From positions 13,845,501-13,909,500 of the forward strand of contig NC_071342.1 of the NCBI RefSeq assembly GCF_027744825.2: DNA of 64,000 bases, read 5' to 3'. This DNA comes from Synchiropus splendidus. Its lineage: Eukaryota > Chordata > Actinopteri > Syngnathiformes > Callionymidae. A model generated the notes under the pieces. The model was not told the origin of the DNA and did no database searches. It worked only from the letters and a program-made list of their open reading frames with translations. This document shows, piece by piece, positions 32,301 through 43,800 of this stretch. The position numbers and the translations under genes are program-made. Numbering within the stretch: the stretch's first letter is position 1; each line of letters opens with the position of its first letter.

Positions 32301-33797
32301 TCTTGTGTTTTTAAAATATGCCTTTATGTTACATTTAGATTAAAAAAAAGTTATATTTACATTTAGAACAAGATGTGGTTGATACTCAAGTATTTGAAAG
32401 TCAACTTTGCTATTCATCTAAACCGGATTAAATATTATAATCTGTTGACACCTCTACTAGTTGTGCCACCCAACGGCTAAACCCTAACCCGGACCGCCGT
32501 CTTTTACATGACTTCACTTGAAGGTCTATATTTGAGGCCTTAGGAATGAGAAGCTGATCAACACATACACTTTTTGGCTCGGGTAATGTCCTACCATGCA
32601 TTTATTTTTGGGCTGTTGGAAAATAAATAGATGTGATTTTGTCATCTGAAAGCACAGTCAGCTCCAGTCACTGATCTACTTTGGCCCTCGTGGGCAATCG
32701 TGTGTTACGTACATGCAGTAGTCAAGTGGTTAATTCCTGCAAACTCAATGAGTGCACTGATGAAAACCTGCTGGCTACCAGTTAAACATGCGATAAATAA
32801 TGAGAATAATCTCAAATGATACATGTGAGTTGAATAGAAACCAGTAATTGGAACTAATCTGCCATTATGGGTGAGGGGCAAAAAGTCAATATTTGCCTTG
32901 GAAACTGAATGTTAGGTTGTTGAACTGAAATAATGGCATCATTAGACAAGACATGGCCTTGTGAATGAGTTGATATTCACCCTGCATAAGAAGCGGACGC
33001 TATTTTAGTGTATTTCGTAATATGAAAATGTCGATTCAAACCCAACATTGACCTATAACAACATGACAACATTTTTGTTTTTGTTCACACTTTACAGCAA
33101 CATATTTTACAGTTGGTCTTCAGCCATTATCAATTGTGACTTGACCGAGTCTGAAATGACTCGCACGCAGTTACTCACGCTGTGCTGCTCCTCAGCTCTT
33201 TATTCCATAATTGTTGTTGGCCCCCTGATGTGCATGGCTTCCACCGCATTGTGTGGGGCGGCATGAAATATTAAACAGTCATCTTAATTATCTTTTTTCA
33301 CCGGCGCCCTGCTCCTATTGGAAGACCACCAAGCTTCCTGTTGAAGTCCATAGGTTGTTTAGCACACATAAAACCACACTGGTTTCCATTATGTTGAAAG
33401 GCTTCAGCACTGACAACTTCAACCCCGCACTTTTTTTTGTACTTCAGATTGTGAATGGTCGAGTATATGAATTGTGTGATCACATAAAAGAAGCATCTGA
33501 AAACCCAGTTGTTCAGGTGTATCTGTTCAAATGCGTCGGCTTCTCTTGGGCCGACCACATTGTCAGCAGAAACTCTCATCCTCTGCATGTCCCTGGTTTA
33601 TGAATAATGGATTTAGTGACCCTCTGCATATCCTTCATCGCTGCCAGTCAATACCATTCAGGTCCAACTCAGGAACAAAGGGTTTAGTTAGACACAGAAA
33701 AGCGTTTGACATTCAAGCGTTGAGCACACTTCTTGTTTTCTGATCCGTGACTTTTATTGTTGAGAGGGCTTCCTTGTGTCACTTTATTTCCAGTGAA

Positions 33798-33960
33798 GAT
33801 GGTGGCATGGTTCGAACGCAGTGCCAGGCTTGTGTAGATGTGTCCCTGAGCAGGACACTGGCATTGCTCTTAATGGTTCAGCTCTCGAGTGAATGGGTGA
33901 CTCAGTGTTACAGTAAGTGCATTGTGTGCTGAGAAAGCCCAGAAAAGTGCTATACGAGAG
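33798..33960 (+). mobile_element. tRNA-derived SINE relic (fish type)
   Basis: The order of segments is characteristic of widespread fish SINEs. A B-box-like GGTTCGAACGC comes first, then GTGTCCCTGAGCAGGACACTGGC with GCTC following. After that come GAGTGAATGGGTGA and a tail-like AGAAAAGTGCTATACGAG, the diverged form of the usual AGAAAAGCGCTATATAA end. The A box and the oligo-repeat tail are not clear, so this is a truncated, old copy. The same tail word, AAGTGCTATACGAAC, occurs alone near 44.07-44.09 kb. Confidence 0.7.
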
Positions 33961-34390
33961 TGAGTCAAGTGCCCATATCATTTCAATCACACAAGGGGCC
34001 AAAATTTAAGGCACAGTGCTGCAGCTCGAATTTCTGACATGACGTCATCGGACGTTAATAATGCACTGTTTATTAGTACTGAATTTGTACTTATTTAAAG
34101 CTCTTGAGAGGTACAACACTTCACGTTTCAAATACATTTTTACACCAGTACTTTTAGTCAAGTAATGAATTTTTGAAACTATCCTTGATGGTGCAGCTAC
34201 TAAAGGAAGCATTGATGTTATTGTTTATGATATACGTGCCATTCTGTGTTGGAGTTGGACAAAATTTGACACAAGTCTATAAAAATACCCAAATATTTGA
34301 CCCAATTTAAAAGATAAATAGCAATGTACTACCATACAGTTTTACTTATACAGTGTAAATTACTTATATATTCCTGTTACCAAAGTTTGA

Positions 34391-34418
34391 TTAATAATAA
34401 TAATAATAATAATAATAA
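34391..34418. repeat. Short AAT trinucleotide repeat
   Basis: About nine AAT units; an ordinary microsatellite. Confidence 0.9.
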
Positions 34419-35986
34419 GTATCGATTTTAGGCGACAGCATAATAGGAATATTGCTCAATAGTTTCCTTGTATGGAGATGGATGCAGGCTGCAAGACGGT
34501 ATAGTGGGTTGATATTGATGCACTTCCCGTCTTAGCATAGGAAGCTTAACTCACCATCAAAGGAGAAGTGTGTTGATGTACGTGCAGGAAATTTGTAATA
34601 AAAAGAACCGACGCAGGAGCTTTGGTGCTGCCTGTGCAGCAGCCAACCATCCGTGCCGTGTCAGCAGCCTACATACCTCATATGGGAAGATCAAGAAGAC
34701 AGGCACATGTTGTTCCTTTGTCCGCCTCTATCCCTCAGGTAGTCACATGGGGTGAGGAGAGGACCCATGGATCCATGACCCTATTCTTTCGCCAACCGTC
34801 CTTCTGGACTGATGCAAGAAATATACCCGACTTGTTTTTAATGTCCTTTAAATTGCAAAGGCGTACATGGTCGATAGTTTCCCTGCTCTTAAGGACGCAG
34901 AAAACACCTTGGCAACGGCCATTAAAAGTGCATGTGAATCCTAATTTCCCCCTCCCTTCCCCTCCCTTCTTCCCGACCCTTATAAATCAGCTATGCTTGA
35001 AGCGTCTGCGTCTACTTAACTCTTTGATTCGCTAGTGCATGTTTTGAATTTGCCTCGTGTCTGACAAGGTGCTTCGATAAAAGACGTGCAAAATTGTTGT
35101 GGGAATTCCAAGTCTCCCTTGAATCCAGCCTGAGCGAAACACTCCAAGTTTTAATCTCCCTTCACTACTGCAGCGTGATAATCTCTGATCCAATATGATG
35201 CTAAAACATCAAGCCATAATAGAACTATTATGGATGTCATATAATTAGCTGATAGTACGTACGCGTTCACCTCACCGCAGCTTAAATTTAACGCTCACCC
35301 TTCTTTAGTTTATGATATTTAATCTCAGTTATTTGCCGAACCCAGGACGGGATTTGCTCGAAAGCGATTTCTGGTCAGCAACGCACTGTTGCCCACCAGT
35401 TCATCTGATACTCCTCAATGTGCAGCCAGTCAGCCTGTCTGTGCTTGTTTGTCTTCTGAATCTATACATCCGGTCCATGAAAAACCTGACTAGCGTGGAG
35501 AAGCCGGAAATCATAGTAATATTTTACCCACTTCATTAAATCTTAATGTGAGGTGCGGAACTGGAAATATATAATTCAAAGGCTCCGATATGAAACGTGT
35601 GTATCTTGTTACAGTAGTCTTTAATTCTTTGACTGTATTGCTCTTCTTCTCTGGCAAGCACATGACTGTAGATGGATCAATGGAGAGGAAAGTTGTGGAA
35701 AGTAAGGATCTTCATATCAAGTGACGTTGCAGAGGCCGCCAAAATCTGTCAATATATCAAGTTCAGTCAATTCAAACAATAAGTGAATGAATAATATGTA
35801 ATACCACAAGTCAGCACTGGTACCAAGTCATATTTAGAAAGGTTAAAAATGAAGTCAATGAAGTAAGTGGAACATGTTTCCACCGTGCTACATGGTTAAT
35901 ATAACATGACTTGTCATCATTTTTTTTTCACTTTTGGTGTTGTGTTTTGTTCTCAGTTGATATCAAGTTACGTAACAATAATCAAG

Positions 35987-36338
35987 TACCATAATTTGCA
36001 GCCTATAAGCCGCTACTTTTCTCTCGCATTCTGAACCCTGCGGCTTATACAACACGTTTTTATATAGATTTTTACAAGCTAAAGAACGTCATGAGACCGG
36101 CTGTGGTGTCGAAACATTTTAAGGTAAATAAAAGATGTGGGGAGTTCACGATTCAAGTTCAGAACATTGCCAAGTTTGTTTCATGAGTCAGCCTCCATGC
36201 TGAAGCCCGTTTTCAAAACTAGCTTAGAAGTGATCCTCGTGCATTTTTAAGCCTGGTGCACCACTGACCTTTCTACGGAGCAGACACCACCACTGCACCC
36301 GCGGCTTATAGACCGGTGCTGCTTATGTAAATATGTCA
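35987..36338. mobile_element. TACCGTAATT-type element, copy 3 (GCGGCTTATA type)
   Basis: It begins TACCATAATTTGCAGCCTATAAG, a diverged form of the copy 1 terminus, and continues CCGCTACTTTTCTC..CCTGCGGCTTATACAAC. It closes with GCGGCTTATAGACCGGTGCTGCTTAT. The paired TAAGCCGC / GCGGCTTATA phrases are typical of a dispersed fish repeat. The inner sequence differs from copies 1 and 2, so it may be a related subfamily. It has no coding capacity. Confidence 0.55.
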
Positions 36339-36552
36339 ATATTCCCCCTCATTTATTGATGTGCAAAAATAATGGTTGGTTTGAGGATGACGACACTGAG
36401 GGGTGTCGATCGTGTGCTCTCATTGTTACAGTACGTATGTGATGTTGATGCTTGGCATGTACATTATAGTAGCCAGTTGTTAGCTCCGTGAGTCATGCTC
36501 AAGGACATGTGAGGAACTATATATACTCAACAACAAGAGTGGAACCTAGCGA

Positions 36553-36720
36553 CGGGTTGATGTAGTTTCATGAAACAGTGTTCTAATTTTCAGAGCTCAG
36601 TTGGTGGCGCTCTTGGTTTCAAAATGATGTGAGGTTTCATTGAAAACTTAAGAATCATACAGCAGAAATGCCATCTAGTGGCCAATGAAAATGAGGACAC
36701 TGTTTCACCTCATCAACCCA
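36553..36720. mobile_element. MITE-like inverted-repeat element, copy D (best preserved)
   Basis: The left end is GGGTTGATGTAGTTTCATGA, continuing AACAGTGTTCTAATTTTCA. The right end, reverse-complemented, is TGGGTTGATGAGGTGAAACA, continuing GTGTCCTCATTTTCA. The ends are therefore inverted repeats of roughly 40 bases with a few mismatches. The inner arms also carry related words (TTGGTGGCGCTC and, inverted, GGCCACTAGATGGC). At 168 bp with no ORF, it is the clearest copy of the family. Confidence 0.7.
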
Positions 36721-37642
36721 TCTCAGCGGAACCTTGTAGTGTCAAATCCTTACATTGTTTTATTCAGTTAGAAGCCTAATGAGTCAGCATGCAGTGCAGA
36801 AAGCTGCCTTCTGTGTCACCCTGCAACACAATAGACCACTTGACGGTCGTCTGTATGTGACGCCTTTGGAGTGACAATGTGTTGGTCTATTCAATAATGA
36901 TTTCAAGTTGTCTGATATTAAACAGACATGTCAAATGCATGCGCTTGACATTTATTCTAAGGTGGTACTTGACCGATAACAGTCTCTGGGGTCCTAACAT
37001 CCCACCCAGAAAGAGGGGTGACAGAAGGACCAGCGCGGCAGTGAACTCCTCACCCCTTATGCCTTATCAGTCTGTCATACCATTGTGCCACAAAGAGCCA
37101 GGCAAGGCTTATCTTCCTGATAAGGTTTGCTGCCACAAACAAAACGAAAAGACAAGAAATGGAATAGAAGTGAACAGAATGTCAAAGCCGAACAAGCCTC
37201 CTTCAATGCCTTAACCTTTTATTACCTCTCGCTGCAAGATGACTGATAAAGGCCCAAAGACAATGAAGGAGGAAGAGACGGGAGATAAGTTGGATGAAAG
37301 AGAGAGGGTGAGGCTGAAAAGATTAAGAGTAAGTCCTGTGTGTGAGGCCCCAAACATTTCATTCATGGCAAATGCATTGTCTGCAGCGGAGGATGAAGGG
37401 ATAAGGAAAGAAATGAAGGGGGGGTTCGTGGGTGGATTTCAAAGGGACGTCAGTTCTAAATATGGCGCTCATTCATGCTTTTCTATGGGATGACAGAGTG
37501 AATTCTTAACTGTTACAGGCCATGTCTGGTGCGAGGGTATTAAGTGTTGTCGTACATTAGGAACAAACCATGCTCTGGAAACAAAAAAAGAACTTCTATT
37601 AGACTGAAATTGGAGCTCGCAAGGCATTTTTTACAAGTCTAA

Positions 37643-37802
37643 GTCAAGTCTCAGGTCTTCGTTTATGAGTCCAAGTGAAGTCTCAGGTCTTCGTTTATGA
37701 GTTCAAGTGAAGTCTCAGGTCTTCGTTTATGAGTTCAATTCAAGTCTCAGGTCTTTGTTTATGAGTTCAAGTCAAGTCTCAGGTCTTCGTTTATGAGTTC
37801 AA
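37643..37802. repeat. 32-bp minisatellite, five units
   Basis: Five head-to-tail 32-base units start at 37643, 37675, 37707, 37739 and 37771. Each has the core AGTCTCAGGTCTTCGTTTAT followed by GAGTTCAA. Units differ by one to three substitutions, and a decayed sixth begins at 37803. Because 32 is not a multiple of three, it does not encode a repeat protein. Confidence 0.95.
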
Positions 37803-40800
37803 ATCAAGTCTGAAATCCTTTGATTGGAATGAACATGCTAAAGCAACTAAAACTACTAAAACTAGCTACGGTTGAGCACGAGAACAGAACCGAGACGTTC
37901 ATAACTGAACATCGTGCATGAGTTCCAAACCAGGTGGTCTGGTAAGAGATCACCAGATGTAAGTTCATTCAGTCCCAGTAGCCACATGCTGCTGCAGACA
38001 AGCATCTGCTCTTGTCCTTATTAAAAGTCACCCTCATTCCACCCCAACCAATGAAAGCCTCCTTTCGTTTTACCACACTTTATTTACCATATCCCACTTC
38101 TATTCTCCACCAGGTGGAGTCACAAGCAAGGAGGGACCAACTCACTCTGCTCTGGCCGAGAAAACCCTCTTGTTTTAGAGCATAGACATTTCTGATATCA
38201 TTTCATCGCTTTGATAAGTCCACATTATGATCATAAAGATAATGTCTTGAATTTTGATGCTGATTATTTAATAGCATTTTTGTAAGTCTGGGTGGACTTG
38301 TAAAGTTTTTACATGGAGATATTTGAGTGCTCATAAAATCTTTAATGATTTCCCTGTCGGGGATAATGGGCCTCCAGCCGGGCGCGCTCTGCCAGTGCCA
38401 CAGCTACGTGGATTTCCAGGCGGCTCTGAGCAATAAGAGTTATTGTTGGCTGTGAAGGGCAGATCTCGTGGCACAGAGTCAATGCATGTGCATCCTGCAC
38501 GTGTGTGTGTGTGTCTCCATACGTCCTTGTGTCTGCTGGCAAGTAGGAACTGTTCAATAAACTCATCACAGGCACCGTAAAGAAAGCTGACATTTACAGC
38601 TAAGAACAAAGGTCAAGGAGTGGGACCTGATGAGATCATGATCGAGGTGGAAGCCTCTTACCCCAAGCCACTGCAGAAAGAGTAAAACAATGAAACAGTG
38701 CCCTGAATGAGTCGGAAGTGCACCACTCATGGGCAGGAATTCATCCCTGGATATCATGTCATTTTCAAATAAGTTAGGCTTCAAATAGCGTGCAAACAAT
38801 TTTTTTTTTCTACTAGTTCAGAGGAGAACTTTAATAGGAAAAATAATGAAATAATAAATAGGTGAAACAATGCCCAAATGTTTGCCCATCCCATTTGTCT
38901 TTGTGATGGACGGAATGGTTGAAAAGGTAGAAAAAGACCAGCCGCCTGTAGAGAGATGCTCAAGCTGTGAGGGAACTTCAGGCTCTGAACGTGTGCGAGT
39001 TTGGGGACTGCGTGTGTTGCCAGATTGGCAGTTGCCTCTTCTGGGCTCCTTATATCTTTGATGACACATTAGAAGTCAAGGGGAAATGAGACACGACTTC
39101 CCTTCAGCTTTCTTTTTTACTTATTTTCATGTCAAAAGAGAGTTGCTGGAAGGATGGATTTCAACTGAGACTCATGGTTTATATGTGTGTGCTCATGTGT
39201 TTGTTCTGGACTGACAGTGAACTGATCAATTGCCACGCCACACACATCCCAGCCTTGTGCACATCCTGGCCGTCGAGGCTCAGCGTTGGTCAACGTCGTT
39301 TTCCCAGCGCCCCACAACTCAAAGAGCCGCAGTCAGACGTTGGCAGAGTCTAATGGAAACGTCATTTCCACATGAAAGATGGCTCAGCTTTGATGAGGAC
39401 GGGTCTGGAGAGGTGTAAAGTAAATCCCCTCTTTCCAAACAAACACATTCTAAAGCCAATGTGAACAGACTGGAGGAAGGCAGGTCCCTCAACAGACCAG
39501 ACACACTGTCACTCGCATCCTGTCAGTGAGCAGTACTAGCCCACTGAATATGATGCATGACAGAAGCTTACAGACAGATTATGTAATATTGATCTGTAAT
39601 CTCTCCTGAATAGGTTATGAAGCCGTCTGACAAGAATCATACTGCTGTCCTGAACCACTGCATGCTGCATTATAACTGCACAAGAAATTCTATCCAGCTT
39701 TTCAGCCAACTTTGGACTGGCTCGACACTAACATAAATGTCGATTATTTGTCATTTAACCCTTGTAAGGCTCATGTAAACTAATCTTGGAAAAGATATGT
39801 TATTCAGTAAACTGTGCTTATGTACAACCAAAAGGTTGGAGACGACATGGATTTAAAGGGGCAGAGTTATTACACGCATACATCATGTACTGAAGTAAAA
39901 AAAATAATAATGTCAAACAATTTCAGGAAAATTGCGATCAAAAATAACAAATTTACTGTTGAATGTCGAGAAGAAGCGGCCATTTTTGTAGCCCTTTTTT
40001 GGATTCATTGTGAAGCGTTTTAAGGCAGCCATTTTGTTAAGGTTAAATGGATTTCATTTCATAAATACAGGCATTTATTTATTTTGAGGTATTTGAGGTA
40101 CTCTATTAGTACATGAGTTACAGTTACATTGGCGGGGAAGGGTTGTGTTGGTATGGTGCTCTGAATTTAACATCTCAAATCTCAAACAGTTAAAATGGTT
40201 TCATGGGACTTTCAGGACTGGTTAAAATATACATTTGCCTGAAGAGCCACAAAAAAAAGAAGATGGCAACTGTGACATCATTCAAGGCGGATAATTATAG
40301 CACTAGAAGACATTTTCCAAAGTAATGTTGTGGTTTCGAACAGGCCGTGTCTTCATAAACAACCGAATTAACTCACAGTGCTTTCAAATTAGTGTCTGTG
40401 GATTTCTGCCCAACACATCTTTACCTCCGCCAAGGAGGTCGAAGTTTATTTGCTAGTCTCTCTGTGGCTCCAAAGTTATGAACAGACTTGAGTGGAAACT
40501 TAACAAGGATGAGACCAGGAAAAGATGATAAAATATCTGCAGTGCTCCAGGCTGCCATCAGAATGGATTTAAATGCGTTCAAGAACGTTCGCCAAAAATC
40601 GTAAAACATGACTTTATGAAACAACATCAGATCAATAAAGGCCCTTGATGCAGATGTGCTGCCAGAATGTGTTGTTCTCCCTCCGACTTTGTTTTACAGT
40701 TACTGAATAAGCTTGCTAACTGCCAGCTTGAGCTGTTCCAACAGCACTTGAGTGCTGCAGTGTTCCCAGCATGCTGCAACTAACAGTCTCATTGAGAACG

Positions 40801-43800
40801 ACATCCCCTCATTGAGGTATCGAGCAAATGGGACAATAACACTGAATGGAAATGAGCAGCTTGACGGAGGTTTGCACTCCCTGAACACTCTTCTAGTTGG
40901 ACATGGATTTGTGTCGCACACGGAAACAAGCACCCCTTGTTTGAAACTTGATGGGGCGGGACTAATGAGAAAGCCCTGGCTATGTAGGGATGAAGTGAAT
41001 GGCATGGAATCCATTGCTGCGAGCTCTCAGAAACATGGACAGCATTTTCTAACTACCCTGTTGCTGGGCGATGGTTCCAAAAGTACAGTATCACAGGTCA
41101 GCAACACTCCATAGGATGACCATAGTTGTTCGTCGCTGCAACGCTTCTTCAAATTCTTGTTCAATTGTACTTCACTGAAGGACCTTGTGCATGAAATATG
41201 GCAACCCTATCCTGAATTTGCTCCACCATTGTGACAAAGACAAAGCTCTCAATCTGCCATTTATTTTCCTGTTGTCTTGCACTTCACGGAGGGAGCAAGC
41301 TGGGAAAGAAGGGAAATGTGTTCAGACAAGGGCCAGTGACAGACTGTTATTTGAGTTAATGCTAGAGTTCGAGGTGCCACATATTGTAATGAAGCATTTG
41401 GGGATTGGACGTTTTCATCAAGGCGGTTGGAAAGAGACACACTGCATCTTCATGAGGAAGCCTTTTCATCCTTGAGTCCAAGCATGAAGTGCTCTTCTAG
41501 AGGACAAATGTTTCACTTCTAATCTTAGCCTCAAAAAACACTGCATTTCATGGCATTCCAACAGAAAAATGTGATACCATTTCAAGCTTTAACTCTGCAG
41601 CACCATTGACATAAGTGTTTTGACATTTCACAGACTCCTGTTTTTCTTTTCAAATAGTGAAACGAGTTTCATGTGTGAAAAAAAATGCAGCGGCACATCA
41701 GCTATCTTCCATGCGGGTTCCTGTCAAGTCTTATCAATACCCGAATGCATTTCATCATCGTGAGCCTTCACTGTTGCTCATCTTCTTCTCACGTCTTCCA
41801 ACTGCAGCATACAAGCCAGTAGCAGAGAACATTAGTTTGCTTCTGCCCTCCACCATCTCCGAGATCTGTCTTTATATCTCTCCATGGAACTATTAGAAGA
41901 TTAATCAGGCTGTCTTGGCCGGGTTCTTAGATGTGCACGACTGATGGAGGAGAGGAAGGTGGGTGGGAGGCAGCCATTAAAATGTTGTAGAACTTTGATC
42001 TCCTGGGCGGATTAACTAAATTTCTCATCCACCTACAAGTCGAAGGCTGAATGAAACTCAGGAAGCTGACTGTCAATGCAAAATGTTAAACACATGAAGT
42101 GCATGGCCTTTAGTTGTATAATCAAACAATGTTCTTATAGCTATTGGAGTAACATCATTGTATTCCAATAATGCAGTCATAAGGACCCAGGGAGAGTGAA
42201 GGACATTGAATGGCTGTTAGATTCTTCACCTACTTTTTGTCTTTGCGATCATTTTTCTTGTTCTATATATGTTTAACAACATAATTCACTGAAACTTGAA
42301 TGACACCTCATCATACTACTCATTGTCAGTGGAGCTACTGGAGCTACTGCCTCTTTGTAAATGTGCAGATTCACACATGTATGCACATTGACAAAGTGTT
42401 GGTCACATTGGAACAGGCTTAGAGGGGATGGGGAATCTGCAAGTGGAGACTGGAGCCTTTAGCAACAAGGCCAATCTTAGCCCTTGTCCTAATTCTCACC
42501 CTGACACTGCTTTTTTGGCCCTAACACTTGGTTTTGCGTGTTCACAAGTAAGTATAGTGTGACCCAACACGCCTAAGACCGAAGATCACTTGAAACCATT
42601 CCTTCAAACCTAGGGGGCTCCGGAGCTGACTTGAAACAAAGTGGGAAGATAGTACATAGTGGAGGTCACTCAAAACCAAGTGTTAATTGGCCAAAGCAGT
42701 GAGAATAAGTGTAGCCTGTTATCCAGTGTTTTTCCAGCATAGAGGACAGCAATGTGTCAGAGTGAAATTTACATCCTTCACAGTCCTCCTTAAGGTCCTA
42801 CCTTAAGAGTTGGAATCTTCCTTCATTTGATGGTGAGGAAGCACTGAAATGTGAGTCATACTTCACTGCATTTTGACAACACGAAAAACCAGCTGAAAAC
42901 TCCCTCAGGGTGTGAAATCCCTCAGTGCTGAAGCACTGGAGAGAACCCTGCCTTTATCTGCTGCGGAAGTGTATTTGTACACTGCCATTTCTGGGTCAGG
43001 GAATACTAGTATCATCTTCTCTCCATTTCTATCACCCTGAAACCTGCTTGATGCTCAACATCGTCCGCATTACAAGCAACAAACGTTGCTTCGAATCTCG
43101 CCTCTACGTGGACCATATGTGTAAATCACTCTCTCTCAATGGTGTTTGCTGAGAACGCACCTTTGCACTCACACACACCTACACAAATACGTCCAAACAA
43201 TCCCAAAGCACGTAAATTACCAGAGGAGTCCATTGAGCCATCACAAGGATTAATGTTTGGAAGAGGAAATGCTCAGTCCCATACAGGGCTCCACTGCTTC
43301 CCATCCCTGCTCGGATATCCAGCTCCCATTGCCATGTCACACCTGGCTGACTTTGCTAATGGAAGCATTCTATTACATGCAGAAGGCTGGGATGACCATT
43401 CCCTATTTCTTCATTTCATTCTTTACCGATCCATGCTTGTCCCCATTCGCTCACCCCTCCACCTGAGTATTTACATTCCTTCTAATAAACCATACCTCAC
43501 AGTCATTCATTTATTTTCCCAATAATTCTCAGTGATGTCAGCTGCTGCATAGAAGCTTTGCTTCCCAGCGATGGTGACAAACGCCATACACTCTGTGTCT
43601 GCCTTTTCATGAGTGATTTGCATGAGTTTGTAACAGCTGGACGAAACGTCTGATACCCCATTGCCAAATGTCACAAGTGGTACATCCTTCTGGGAAAAAT
43701 AAATTGGCTCTCTCTTGAGAAGCACGTTGACAGCAGAAGCCACAGCATATGGTGAGAATGAGACGACTTTAGAAGACTGTTTCGGGTCCGTTTTGTCCTT

